Assembly: GCA_022781015.1 (NCBI GenBank)
Contig: JALEUF010000150.1
Location: 1-48,983 of the forward strand
Source: Caryophanales bacterium
GTDB lineage: Bacteria; Bacillota_I; Bacilli_A; RFN20; CAG-826
DNA: 48,983 bases
Reading direction: 5' to 3'
The notes under the pieces are model-generated. The model did no database searches. It was not told the DNA's origin and saw nothing but the letters and a program-made list of their open reading frames with translations. Each line of letters begins with the position of its first letter. Position 1 is the first letter of the stretch. Positions 8,205 through 16,270 of the stretch are shown here, piece by piece. Position numbers and translations under genes: made by a program.

Positions 8205-11200
8205 TTACGACTTTTGTTTATGGGCAAGGTATACCGAATGTATATTTCTCATTACTTTTTCTAAATCATCAAGCCAATTGCCCTGTTTATATAAAGAAAC
8301 TACCAATACTTTATTCAAAAAAGTAACCCTTAGCCTATTCATCATCGGCAGCAAAGAATTAAACAAATCACTGCCGATTCCGTCGATTCTAGAGAAGCTA
8401 GACGATAAAGATAAATCGACTTTGTCTTCACAGTCGTTAACAGATGTAAATTCTTCAAAATCAGAAAGTATATCAATGAGTTTTTTCTTAATTAACAAAG
8501 AGGTCTCTTCTGGCATTTTTCCATATATGTCCCTCACCTTTTTGGCAAATTTGTTCAAATCTGACTCTTTGTTTATGTTCTCTAATTCCTGATACAAAAC
8601 AATCTTGTCACTTTTGGATGCATAATCAGAAGGAATATAAGCATCTATATCAAAAAGCTTATTCGAGGTAGGTGGAGCAAGTTCGATTCCAGACTTTTTA
8701 GCCTCGATCGCTTCATTTAGCATCTTCATATATAAATCAAGACCGACAGAATCGATAAATCCAGCTTGTTCAGGGCCTAAAATATCCCCAGCACCCCTTA
8801 TCATCAAATCTCTTTGGGCAATTTTATAGCCAGATCCTAGTTCAGTGAATTCTTGGATAGCCTGTAGACGTTTTTTAGCGTCCTCATTCATATTTTTATG
8901 AGGTTTATACATCAAATAGGCATAGGAAATTCTATTTCCCCTGCCAACTCTACCTTTGATTTGATAAAGTTGAGAAAGACCGAAGTTATCGGCATTTTCT
9001 ACAATTATCATGTTCGCATTTGGTATATCGATACCGTTTTCAACAATTGAAGTGCAAACCAAAACATTAAGTTCATTATCATAGAACTTGGCCATGACGT
9101 CTTCGGATTCATTTTTATCCATTTGGCCATGAACTACCCCTATTTTTGCTAAAGGAATCCTAGAGGCAAGCTTAGAAGCGCAGGAATATATCGTATCTAC
9201 CCTATTATGCACATAATAAACCTGTCCGTTTCTTGATAATTCCCTAGAAATAAGTTCATCTACTATTTCTTCTTTATACGGAGTTACATATGTCTGGATT
9301 GGCATTCTTGACGAAGGGGCTGTATTGATTTCTGACATTGGACGAATCCCGACCAAAGACATTTGCAAGGTTCTAGGAATCGGGGTAGCGGAAAGAGTAA
9401 GAACATCAACGCTATTCTTCATTTCCTTAATTCTTTCTTTTTGTTCAACACCAAAGCGTTGCTCTTCATCAACAATCAAAAGACCTAAATCCTTAAATTC
9501 AAAATCTTTGGAAAGAAGCCTGTGTGTCCCGATTATGAAATCGATTTTCCCTTCTTTTATAGCCTTTAGATTTTGATTTTGAACTGAATCAGGAATTAAT
9601 CTAGAAAACAAGGCTAACCTAACTCCAAAAGTAGCAAAACGTTGCATTGCTACTTCGTAATGTTGCCTAGCAAGCAATGTAGTTGGACATAATAAAGCGA
9701 CTTGTTTTCCATTTGATATAGCCTTAAAAGCCGCTCTAAAGGCAACTTCGGTTTTGCCAAAGCCAACATCCCCGCAGACAAGCCTATCCATAATTTCATT
9801 GGACTCCATATCCTTTTTAATCGCATCAACTGCGGCTTGCTGATCAGAAGTCAATTGATATGGGAATTCATTCTCGAATTGTTTTTGTAATTCATCATCT
9901 GCAGGGAAAGCAAAACCTTTGTTCCTAACCCTGTTCCCATAAAGAGAAATAAGCCTATCCGCAAGTTCGTTGATACGTTTATTAATCTTGGATTTTCTTT
10001 TTTCCCATTCCTTAGTAGAAAGTCTACTTAATTGAGGCCTAGCCCCCTCTCGTCCTGCATATTTCCTAACTAACCTAAACTGTTCAAGAGGAACATAAAG
10101 GAATTCATTCCCGGCATATGCAATATGGAGAAAATCCCTGTGTTTCCCTTCTATTTCAATTGTTTTTATATCAAGGAACTGACCGATTCCATTATATTCA
10201 TGAACTACATAATCACCGGGTTTTAACTCTTCATAACTTCTTAATATAGTCGCTTGTTTAAAACGTGAATTAAATCTAGAGGCAACTCGCCTCGCGCCAA
10301 ACAATTCATTTGAAGAAATATATGCAATTTTTAAAAACGGAATCTCAAATCCTTCCGAAAGATTTAAAGAAGAGAAGGCAAGACTGGAAGAGGGAATTTC
10401 TAATCCATTTACTTCTTCTATTTCTAATTTGGCATCTTCCAAAAGACTTTTGATTGTTTTTCTTTGTTGCTCTTCTTTTAGACAGATAATGACTTTATTG
10501 GCACTAGTTAGATAAGACTGGATTGTAGGCAAGATAGATGCAATCGATTTACCTGTTAATGAAATTGAATGAACAGGGAAGCTAACATCGTTAATTGAAG
10601 TAGAAAAGATGGACCCGTGTATCGATTTAATGCCTTTTAAGGCCTTATCTAAACTTAGATATTGTTCTAGATGAGATAGACATTGCCCTTGGTAAAATAG
10701 TTCTCCAAAATATTGATTTGCCTCAGTTTGAAGTAAGGAAAAAGATTCACAGAATTGAGGATAATTTGGAAAGAAGACAAATCTAGGATCAAAATAGCTT
10801 ACAATGGAAGAAGCGTCTTTATTTGCTAGCCCATAATATTTATATAAAGATATTTTGTAATTGTTATTTTGATAATCTTCTAGAACCGATTCTAGATTTC
10901 TTTTTAAATCATTAAAACGTTCTAGAGGAAGTTCTTCTTCATCTTTCGAAAGTCTATCCAAAGCAGCTTTCTTAAATTCTTCAAACATCGATGAAGGCAA
11001 AAAGAAATCAGTGGCTGGGGCGATAGACACTTCTTTTAAAGTACTTTTAGATTCCTGTGTTGCTATATCAAATAAGCGTATTGATTCAATTTCGTCATCA
11101 AAGAATTCGATACGTATTGGATCTAGATAAGAAACAGAATAAACATCAACAATATCGCCCCTATAGGCAAATTGGAGCGAGTGTTCGATTTTATCATTAA

Positions 11201-11678
11201 CCTTATAACCGTTTTCTAATAATTTGGTTTTGAATTCTTTTAAATCTAAAGTGTCTCCAACTTTTAATTTTATAACTCTTTCTTCAAATTGTTTTCTTGA
11301 AGGAAGGAAGCGGAGAATAGCGCTAGGATGAGTAACCAAAATCTTCTTTTTATCATCCAATAGACGATACATCGCATATATTCTTTGAGATTGCAATTCT
11401 AGCGAAGAAGATAATGCTTCTGCCCGCAAAAGTTCATCGGATGGAAAGAAAACAACATTTTCTTCTGGCAAGAAATTTAGCAAGAATTCATATAGTCTTT
11501 GGCAAGAATATTGGTTAGGAGAAACTATACAATAATTGTCTTTTTTCTTGTTAAACAAAGATAAAATTGCTAGGGCTGGCCCTAACGTATCATCACTAAT
11601 TAAATTGCCTTTTGCTTCATCTAGAGCGCTTACATAAGGCAATGTATCAATTAAAGAAAAAAGATCGTTATTCTTCAT
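8205..11678 (-). CDS. mfd: Transcription-repair coupling factor Mfd
   Basis: Removes RNA polymerase stalled at DNA damage and recruits UvrA. The 1157-aa protein has normal family length: an N-terminal UvrB-like region (about 1-400), the polymerase-interaction domain starting near GDYVVHEYNGIGQF, then the translocase with Walker A GDVGFGKT (636-643), the motif II VDEEQRFG, SATPIPRT, and the TRG region with SQLYQIKGRVGR, ending in a UvrA-binding D7 domain. It overlaps the pth stop by ATGA, so it is coupled to pth, as in the pth-mfd order of Bacillus (fin is absent between them). Confidence 0.97.
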   Translation of the reverse strand: MKNNDLFSLIDTLPYVSALDEAKGNLISDDTLGPALAILSLFNKKKDNYCIVSPNQYSCQRLYEFLLNFLPEENVVFFPSDELLRAEALSSSLELQSQRIYAMYRLLDDKKKILVTHPSAILRFLPSRKQFEERVIKLKVGDTLDLKEFKTKLLENGYKVNDKIEHSLQFAYRGDIVDVYSVSYLDPIRIEFFDDEIESIRLFDIATQESKSTLKEVSIAPATDFFLPSSMFEEFKKAALDRLSKDEEELPLERFNDLKRNLESVLEDYQNNNYKISLYKYYGLANKDASSIVSYFDPRFVFFPNYPQFCESFSLLQTEANQYFGELFYQGQCLSHLEQYLSLDKALKGIKSIHGSIFSTSINDVSFPVHSISLTGKSIASILPTIQSYLTSANKVIICLKEEQQRKTIKSLLEDAKLEIEEVNGLEIPSSSLAFSSLNLSEGFEIPFLKIAYISSNELFGARRVASRFNSRFKQATILRSYEELKPGDYVVHEYNGIGQFLDIKTIEIEGKHRDFLHIAYAGNEFLYVPLEQFRLVRKYAGREGARPQLSRLSTKEWEKRKSKINKRINELADRLISLYGNRVRNKGFAFPADDELQKQFENEFPYQLTSDQQAAVDAIKKDMESNEIMDRLVCGDVGFGKTEVAFRAAFKAISNGKQVALLCPTTLLARQHYEVAMQRFATFGVRLALFSRLIPDSVQNQNLKAIKEGKIDFIIGTHRLLSKDFEFKDLGLLIVDEEQRFGVEQKERIKEMKNSVDVLTLSATPIPRTLQMSLVGIRPMSEINTAPSSRMPIQTYVTPYKEEIVDELISRELSRNGQVYYVHNRVDTIYSCASKLASRIPLAKIGVVHGQMDKNESEDVMAKFYDNELNVLVCTSIVENGIDIPNANMIIVENADNFGLSQLYQIKGRVGRGNRISYAYLMYKPHKNMNEDAKKRLQAIQEFTELGSGYKIAQRDLMIRGAGDILGPEQAGFIDSVGLDLYMKMLNEAIEAKKSGIELAPPTSNKLFDIDAYIPSDYASKSDKIVLYQELENINKESDLNKFAKKVRDIYGKMPEETSLLIKKKLIDILSDFEEFTSVNDCEDKVDLSLSSSFSRIDGIGSDLFNSLLPMMNRLRVTFLNKVLVVSLYKQGNWLDDLEKVMRNIHSVYLAHKQKS

Positions 11679-12235
11679 TTGTTATAATGATTCATCGCAT
11701 AATTAAAATCATGGAGAAGATAATCCCTAATCGCCTTAGAAGCGTTAGTAGTCGCAATGTCTAACTTTTCCCTGCTATCGTTATCAATTTTAGAAAGGAC
11801 ATAATCGGCGCCGCCGTGAGGAGGCTCCCCTATTCCAATCCTGATACGTTTAAATTTATCACTACCAATAGAAGAGATAATGCTTTTCATTCCATTATGG
11901 GAGCCACTAGACCCAAAAGGCCTTAATCTAATCTTCCCTTCTTCTATTGCCATATCATCATAAATAACAAGAAGTTCATCGATAGAAACTTTGAAATATG
12001 ACATCATGGGTGAGACGAATTGCCCAGAAAGGTTCATATATGTAGAAGGTTTAGCCAAAATAAAATCCTCTTCAAAGGCAGGATTTTTTACAATCGTATA
12101 AAGCCCATTGAATTTAGATCTGTCAATATCAACTTTGACCATTTCGGCAAACTTATCAATAACAGCAAAACCCATATTATGACGGGTGTTTTCATATTGC
12201 ATGCCTATATTGCCTAACCCTACGATAAGTTTCAT
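11675..12235 (-). CDS. pth: Peptidyl-tRNA hydrolase
   Basis: Frees tRNA from prematurely dropped peptidyl-tRNA. The 186-aa protein has normal length and the key residues: N9 in VGLGN, the catalytic His19 in NTRHNMGF, the Asp in VIYDDMAI, and GSHNGMKSI. The start overlaps the upstream flavodoxin-like stop as TAATG, and its own stop overlaps mfd, so it lies in the middle of a tightly coupled minus-strand operon. Confidence 0.97.
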   Translation of the reverse strand: MKLIVGLGNIGMQYENTRHNMGFAVIDKFAEMVKVDIDRSKFNGLYTIVKNPAFEEDFILAKPSTYMNLSGQFVSPMMSYFKVSIDELLVIYDDMAIEEGKIRLRPFGSSGSHNGMKSIISSIGSDKFKRIRIGIGEPPHGGADYVLSKIDNDSREKLDIATTNASKAIRDYLLHDFNYAMNHYNK

Positions 12236-12777
12236 TACTTAACCTCATCTACTTCAACAATATTTTGCAATTTAGAAGCAACGTTAATAATTTTATCCAC
12301 GCCTTCTTGATCGTAATATTCAAAAGGACGTTCCATCATTTCTTTAACCATGGCATTAGACACGCCTTGCTTACTTTGCATAACATTCATCGTGTACTTC
12401 ATCATCATCCTTTGGAAGAACGGAAGTTTAGACATATCAAAAGAACCACGTAATTGGTAATAACGGACATGATATAAATCAAGGATATTAGAATTGATGA
12501 GTTCTTGTCTTCCTTCTTTTGACGGAATAGACATTCCAGAAGAGAAAATCATGACATTTTTATCGCTCATATCATCATAATGGGATAAGAAATCATCAAG
12601 TCCTTTTATTTTTCCTCCCATAACCCAACCACCAAAAATGATAAGGTTGTAATTAGAAAGGTTCTTCCACTTGAATTTCTTTAGTGGCATGACCTCTGCA
12701 GAGATAGTTTTTGCTATATCTTCTGCATATTTTTTTGTGGATCCAACTTGGGAAACATATAAAACAATACTTTGCAT
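12235..12777 (-). CDS. Flavodoxin-domain protein
   Basis: The 180-aa product begins MQSIVLYVSQVGSTKKYAEDIAK, the FMN-phosphate binding loop of flavodoxins, followed by IIFGGWVMGGKIKGLDDF and VMIFSSGM. It resembles the flavodoxin-domain family annotated as HemG-like protoporphyrinogen oxidase, but with no haem genes nearby the redox partner is unknown. I chose the second Met (12777) because GGTAG lies 9 bases before it and the domain starts there; the first Met at 12786 adds only MFA. It is the first gene of the minus-strand operon running to ftsH and overlaps pth. Confidence 0.75.
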   Translation of the reverse strand: MQSIVLYVSQVGSTKKYAEDIAKTISAEVMPLKKFKWKNLSNYNLIIFGGWVMGGKIKGLDDFLSHYDDMSDKNVMIFSSGMSIPSKEGRQELINSNILDLYHVRYYQLRGSFDMSKLPFFQRMMMKYTMNVMQSKQGVSNAMVKEMMERPFEYYDQEGVDKIINVASKLQNIVEVDEVK

Positions 12778-12871
12778 AGCAAACATACTACCACATAAGA
12801 AGATAAACTTCCTTTTATTTGTTTTAAAAATTTACTTTTATGATTTGTATATGTATTCGATAATAATAGAC

Positions 12872-13825
12872 ATGAAAGTTAAAGATTTTTTTATTGATTT
12901 AGCAAAAGGGGCTTCATTAGGGGCTGGATTATTGCCAGGTGTATCAGCAGGAACAGTAGGATTAATCGTTAATATTTATGATAAATTAATCAGTGGAATT
13001 AATGATTTAAAGAAGAACTTCCTTCGTGCATTTCTTACTCTTCTTCCAATTGGAATAGGATGGGTTGCCTCCGGAATATTGCTTTTATATGTCCAGCATA
13101 AATGTTGGGACTACATTCCTTTTATCATTGTTTGCATATGCACGGGGTTCTTAATTGGGGGTATGCCTACCATATATAAAGAGTCTGGAATAGAGAAAAT
13201 TAATAAAAACGATGGTTTAAGAATGGCGATTGGTTTTATTATCGCTACTTTAATCGGGGTTTTTTCTGTTTTGGCATATGTATTTAATTGGTTTTCGTTT
13301 GAAGAAGCATTTGCTAATCCAAACCAAAACTTGTGGGTATATATAGTTATAATCGTGATTGGATTTGTCGCTGCTGCTGCTTGCATTATCCCAGGAATAT
13401 CCGGGGCAATGATCTTGTTTATATTTGGCCTATATCAACCTGTACTAAATATCTATTTTGGAGATAATTCCATAATCCATAACCACGATAGATTAGGATC
13501 AGGACTTTTATTGACTTTGTGTCTAGTAATTGGAGTTGTTTTAGGCTTCCTTGCTATCTCAAAAGTAATGAAGTCGCTACTAGAAAAACACAAAAGAGGA
13601 ACATATGGATATGTGCTTGGCTTTATTGCAGGTTCAATAGTAGCTATGTTTGTAAATAACCAAATATGGCCTGCCTACTCAAATCCAAACACCTCTCAAT
13701 GGTATCAATATCTAATAGGAATAATTTTATTAATTGCAATTGCAATTGCCACTTTATTATTGATAAAATTATCCAGTCGTAAAAAGAAAGAAAACCTTGC
13801 AAAAATCAAACAGTCGAGTAACTAA
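12872..13825 (+). CDS. popT: DUF368 polyprenyl-phosphate transporter PopT
   Basis: A 317-aa multi-pass membrane protein (about eight to ten hydrophobic segments) with the DUF368 hallmark near the N-terminus, LPGVSAGTVGLIVNIYDKLI, and its internal repeat IIPGISGAMILFIFGLY near residue 180. The family (PopT) recycles undecaprenyl phosphate from the outer to the inner face of the membrane for wall synthesis. The start MKVKDFFIDLAKG fits the family; in-frame ATGs further upstream overlap the divergent gene. No ribosome site precedes it. GATAAT lies 7 bases before the ATG, so the message may be leaderless. A TetR gene follows after 28 bases. Confidence 0.85.
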   Translation: MKVKDFFIDLAKGASLGAGLLPGVSAGTVGLIVNIYDKLISGINDLKKNFLRAFLTLLPIGIGWVASGILLLYVQHKCWDYIPFIIVCICTGFLIGGMPTIYKESGIEKINKNDGLRMAIGFIIATLIGVFSVLAYVFNWFSFEEAFANPNQNLWVYIVIIVIGFVAAAACIIPGISGAMILFIFGLYQPVLNIYFGDNSIIHNHDRLGSGLLLTLCLVIGVVLGFLAISKVMKSLLEKHKRGTYGYVLGFIAGSIVAMFVNNQIWPAYSNPNTSQWYQYLIGIILLIAIAIATLLLIKLSSRKKKENLAKIKQSSN

Positions 13826-13853
13826 TATTTTTTAAGAAGAAAGTGAGTAAAAA

Positions 13854-14468
13854 ATGCCACGTACACCTGAACAAAATAGAATTGTTAAAGACAGAAGAAA
13901 GTCAAAAATTACCGAAAAAGCGTTAAAGATTTTCGCCAACATGGACTATAGAGATGTATCAGTAGATACCATTACCAAAGCCGTAAGATGCTCTCATGGT
14001 CTCTTTTACCATTACTTTGATTCAAAAGAAGATATTTTCAATTATATCATTGACGAAATTGTATTAGAAAATTCTAGTCTTTTCCCAATTGAAAAAGCTA
14101 ATGAAATTGGGGGTACAAATGGTTTAAAAATACTAACTTCCCATTATTCAAGTTTAATAAATGCAACTAATCATGATTTGTATTGTTTAAAGATAATGTT
14201 AGATTTAATTGACGTTAGCGAGATTCCTTCAAATCTAAAAAAGATTGTTAAAGAAAACGACCTAAAAAAATGTCTAATCTCATTAATAAAAACATCCCAA
14301 GAAGAAGGAAATGCCATCGCAGGCGATCCAACTTCAATTGCTAAAGCAATGACTTTATTAATAAAAGAAGAAATTAAAACCAATATGAACGAAAAAGGCA
14401 AAAACTCACTTCCTAGCGGAGATATCCTCCTAGGAATGATGATGAAAAAACCTTTATCAGAAATCTAA
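13854..14468 (+). CDS. TetR/AcrR family transcriptional regulator
   Basis: The 204-aa product carries an N-terminal TetR helix-turn-helix: KALKIFANMDYRDVSVDTITKAVRCSHGLFYHYFDSKEDIF at residues about 20-60, of which the last part is the family's recognition-helix signature. The C-terminal ligand domain is not recognisable. It sits 28 bases behind popT on the same strand and ends at a good terminator, so it probably shares popT's transcript and may regulate popT, itself or the opposite-strand kinase. Ribosome site: AAGAAAGTGAG before the ATG. Confidence 0.85.
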   Translation: MPRTPEQNRIVKDRRKSKITEKALKIFANMDYRDVSVDTITKAVRCSHGLFYHYFDSKEDIFNYIIDEIVLENSSLFPIEKANEIGGTNGLKILTSHYSSLINATNHDLYCLKIMLDLIDVSEIPSNLKKIVKENDLKKCLISLIKTSQEEGNAIAGDPTSIAKAMTLLIKEEIKTNMNEKGKNSLPSGDILLGMMMKKPLSEI

Positions 14469-14477
14469 ATCCTTAGG

Positions 14478-14504
14478 CCTCTAGGAAACTAGAGGTTTTT
14501 TATT
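14478..14504 (+). terminator. Terminator of popT-tetR
   Basis: CCTCTAG, GAAA tetraloop, CTAGAGG (14478-14495), then TTTTTTATTTA. A perfect 7-bp stem with a GNRA loop. It lies in the 35-base gap between two convergent genes. Confidence 0.9.
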
Positions 14505-16060
14505 TATCTATTTCTTGCAGAGAAGTCGAATAAATACTTATATGTATCCTTTAGTTTTGGGTATAACCCTTTGTAACAATTTTGATATAGTTCTTCATAT
14601 ATCTTCGCATTGTCTTTATTTGGCTTAAACGTAATAGAAGGATGAACCATGCTAGAAATGGCTTCATTTGCATCCTTGAATTCCTTTGTAGCGAGGAAGC
14701 CAATAATTGCAGCTCCCAACGAAGAGGTTTCATTAGTTTGGACTCTAGTAACTGGAAGATTGAATATATCCGCGGTGATTTGGCAAATTTCATCCGATCT
14801 AGAACCGCCCCCGGCGATTCTAATTTCATTGAACCCATGTCTTAGGTTTTTGGCAAATCCTTCGCTAGCTAACCTAAGTTCATAATCAATTCCTTCAATT
14901 ATGGCTTTATAGACATGTAGCCTTGTTGTTGAATCACTAAAACCGACAATAGACCCCTTTACTTCCGGTTTATCTAGATTTGAGCCCCAGAAAGGTTGCA
15001 AAAGTAATCCGTTAGAACCAGCAGGTATGCTAAAGAGGTTTTTGTTATAGTCTTCAGGGTAAACATCATCAATTACAAGATCATTAATGTTCATCGCACC
15101 AAATTCTTTTAAGAACCAATTAATCATCCAATATCCACGATATACTTGTACATCTAGATTGAATTGGCCAGGCAAGGTTGATGGATAGGCAGGAAAGAAT
15201 TTGGATGGGGACATGAACTTATTCACACTAGTTTCGACTGAACATGCAGTACCTAAAGAAATAGACAAAATTGTGTCTTTAATGACACCTGTCCCTAACG
15301 TTTCGCAAGATTTATCAGATCCGCAGGCATAAATAACTAAGTCTTCCGGGAGTCCAGTTTCAAAGGAAGCTTTCTTGCTGATTCGTCCAATTTCTCGTTC
15401 ACATTCAACTAGTTCACAAAGTTGATTTTTCTTAATAGAGAATATTTGACCCTGCATATGGGTTTCTGGTTTTTTATACCATTGCTTTTTCTTGTAATTT
15501 AATGGGTAATGCCCTGTGTAATCAGAAGCAGAGTCGATTAAATTACCAGTCAATTTGTAATTAAAATAAGTCGACAAGGCGACATATTTATCGATACGAG
15601 CGAAATTCTCTGGTTCATTTTCTTTAACCCAGTTAGCAACTGTCCTTCTTCTATTCATTTGGATAACAGCAGACATTCCAACAAGCCCAAATGCTAATCT
15701 AGAAAACAAAGGAAGTGGCTTTTCGCATTTTGCATATCTTTGGTCTAGCCAAAGTATCATCGGGCGGATTACTTTATTGTCTTTGTCTAACAAAACAGCA
15801 GAATCTCTAAAGCAAGTCATCGTAATACCTTTGACTCTTTTCATCAAATCTTTATTTTTGCTTATTCTTTGGGAACACTTGCATAAACATTCATAATAAT
15901 AAGCTGGATCTTGTTCAGCATAACCTGGTTTAGAAGAAAAATAAGCTGGTTCATAGGTTTGCTTTTCGCAGGCAAGAGCATTCCCGTTTCTATCAAATAT
16001 CGATACACGTACCGACTGTGTTCCAAAATCTATCGTTAGAATTAAATTAGACTGTTCCAT
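14504..16060 (-). CDS. FGGY-family carbohydrate kinase
   Basis: A 518-aa sugar or polyol kinase of the FGGY/ASKHA fold. The N-terminus has the phosphate-1 motif ILTIDFGTQSVRVSIFD, the middle has the YACGSDKSCETLGTG and SLGTACSVETS nucleotide motifs, and the C-terminal signature is IRIAGGGSRSDEICQITADI. The true substrate (xylulose, glycerol, gluconate and others) cannot be told. I chose the ATG at 16060: AAGAGA lies 6 bases upstream of it, a TATAAT box on the minus strand at 16091-16086 would start RNA about 20 bases before it, and the longer frame reaching 16177 begins upstream of that box. It stands alone between tetR and the divergent ppdK. Confidence 0.88.
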   Translation of the reverse strand: MEQSNLILTIDFGTQSVRVSIFDRNGNALACEKQTYEPAYFSSKPGYAEQDPAYYYECLCKCSQRISKNKDLMKRVKGITMTCFRDSAVLLDKDNKVIRPMILWLDQRYAKCEKPLPLFSRLAFGLVGMSAVIQMNRRRTVANWVKENEPENFARIDKYVALSTYFNYKLTGNLIDSASDYTGHYPLNYKKKQWYKKPETHMQGQIFSIKKNQLCELVECEREIGRISKKASFETGLPEDLVIYACGSDKSCETLGTGVIKDTILSISLGTACSVETSVNKFMSPSKFFPAYPSTLPGQFNLDVQVYRGYWMINWFLKEFGAMNINDLVIDDVYPEDYNKNLFSIPAGSNGLLLQPFWGSNLDKPEVKGSIVGFSDSTTRLHVYKAIIEGIDYELRLASEGFAKNLRHGFNEIRIAGGGSRSDEICQITADIFNLPVTRVQTNETSSLGAAIIGFLATKEFKDANEAISSMVHPSITFKPNKDNAKIYEELYQNCYKGLYPKLKDTYKYLFDFSARNR

Positions 16061-16085
16061 TTTCATTCTCTTTTTTCCAGGCTTA

Positions 16086-16112
16086 ATTATAGATAAATTT
16101 TCGCCTAATGAA
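16086..16112 (-). promoter_or_regulatory. Candidate promoter of the FGGY kinase
   Basis: On the minus strand TATAAT (16091-16086) lies 25 bases before the chosen ATG, with TTCATT about 15 bases upstream as a short-spaced -35. The -10 is perfect, the -35 is weak. Confidence 0.4.
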
Positions 16113-16192
16113 GATAGTTTTATTTTACTAAAGTAAAGCACATGTCTCTTTTTTAGGCTTTTCTTTATAAGAAACATATTAATTTTATCTTC

Positions 16193-16242
16193 TTTAGAAG
16201 GCCCTATATGTGGTAAGATTTATCCGCTGGGTTTAAAAACCC
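16193..16242 (+). promoter_or_regulatory. Candidate promoter and inverted repeat of ppdK
   Basis: TAAGAT (16214-16219) is preceded directly by TGG, an extended -10; TTTAGA (16193-16198) is a possible short-spaced -35. Downstream, GGGTTT-AA-AAACCC (16229-16242) is an inverted repeat in the predicted leader, 20 bases before the AGGAGG ribosome site. It could be an operator or a small hairpin. Confidence 0.4.
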
Positions 16243-16270
16243 TTTATTAAATTGTCATTAGGAGGATACA

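Noticed and set aside
12671..12871. N-terminal extension of PopT from an upstream ATG at 12671
   Set aside because: It would overlap the 5' part of the flavodoxin-like gene, and the DUF368 family begins at MKVKDFF.
16061..16177. Longer start for the FGGY kinase at 16177
   Set aside because: The added residues are basic and unlike the family, and the best promoter lies downstream of that start.
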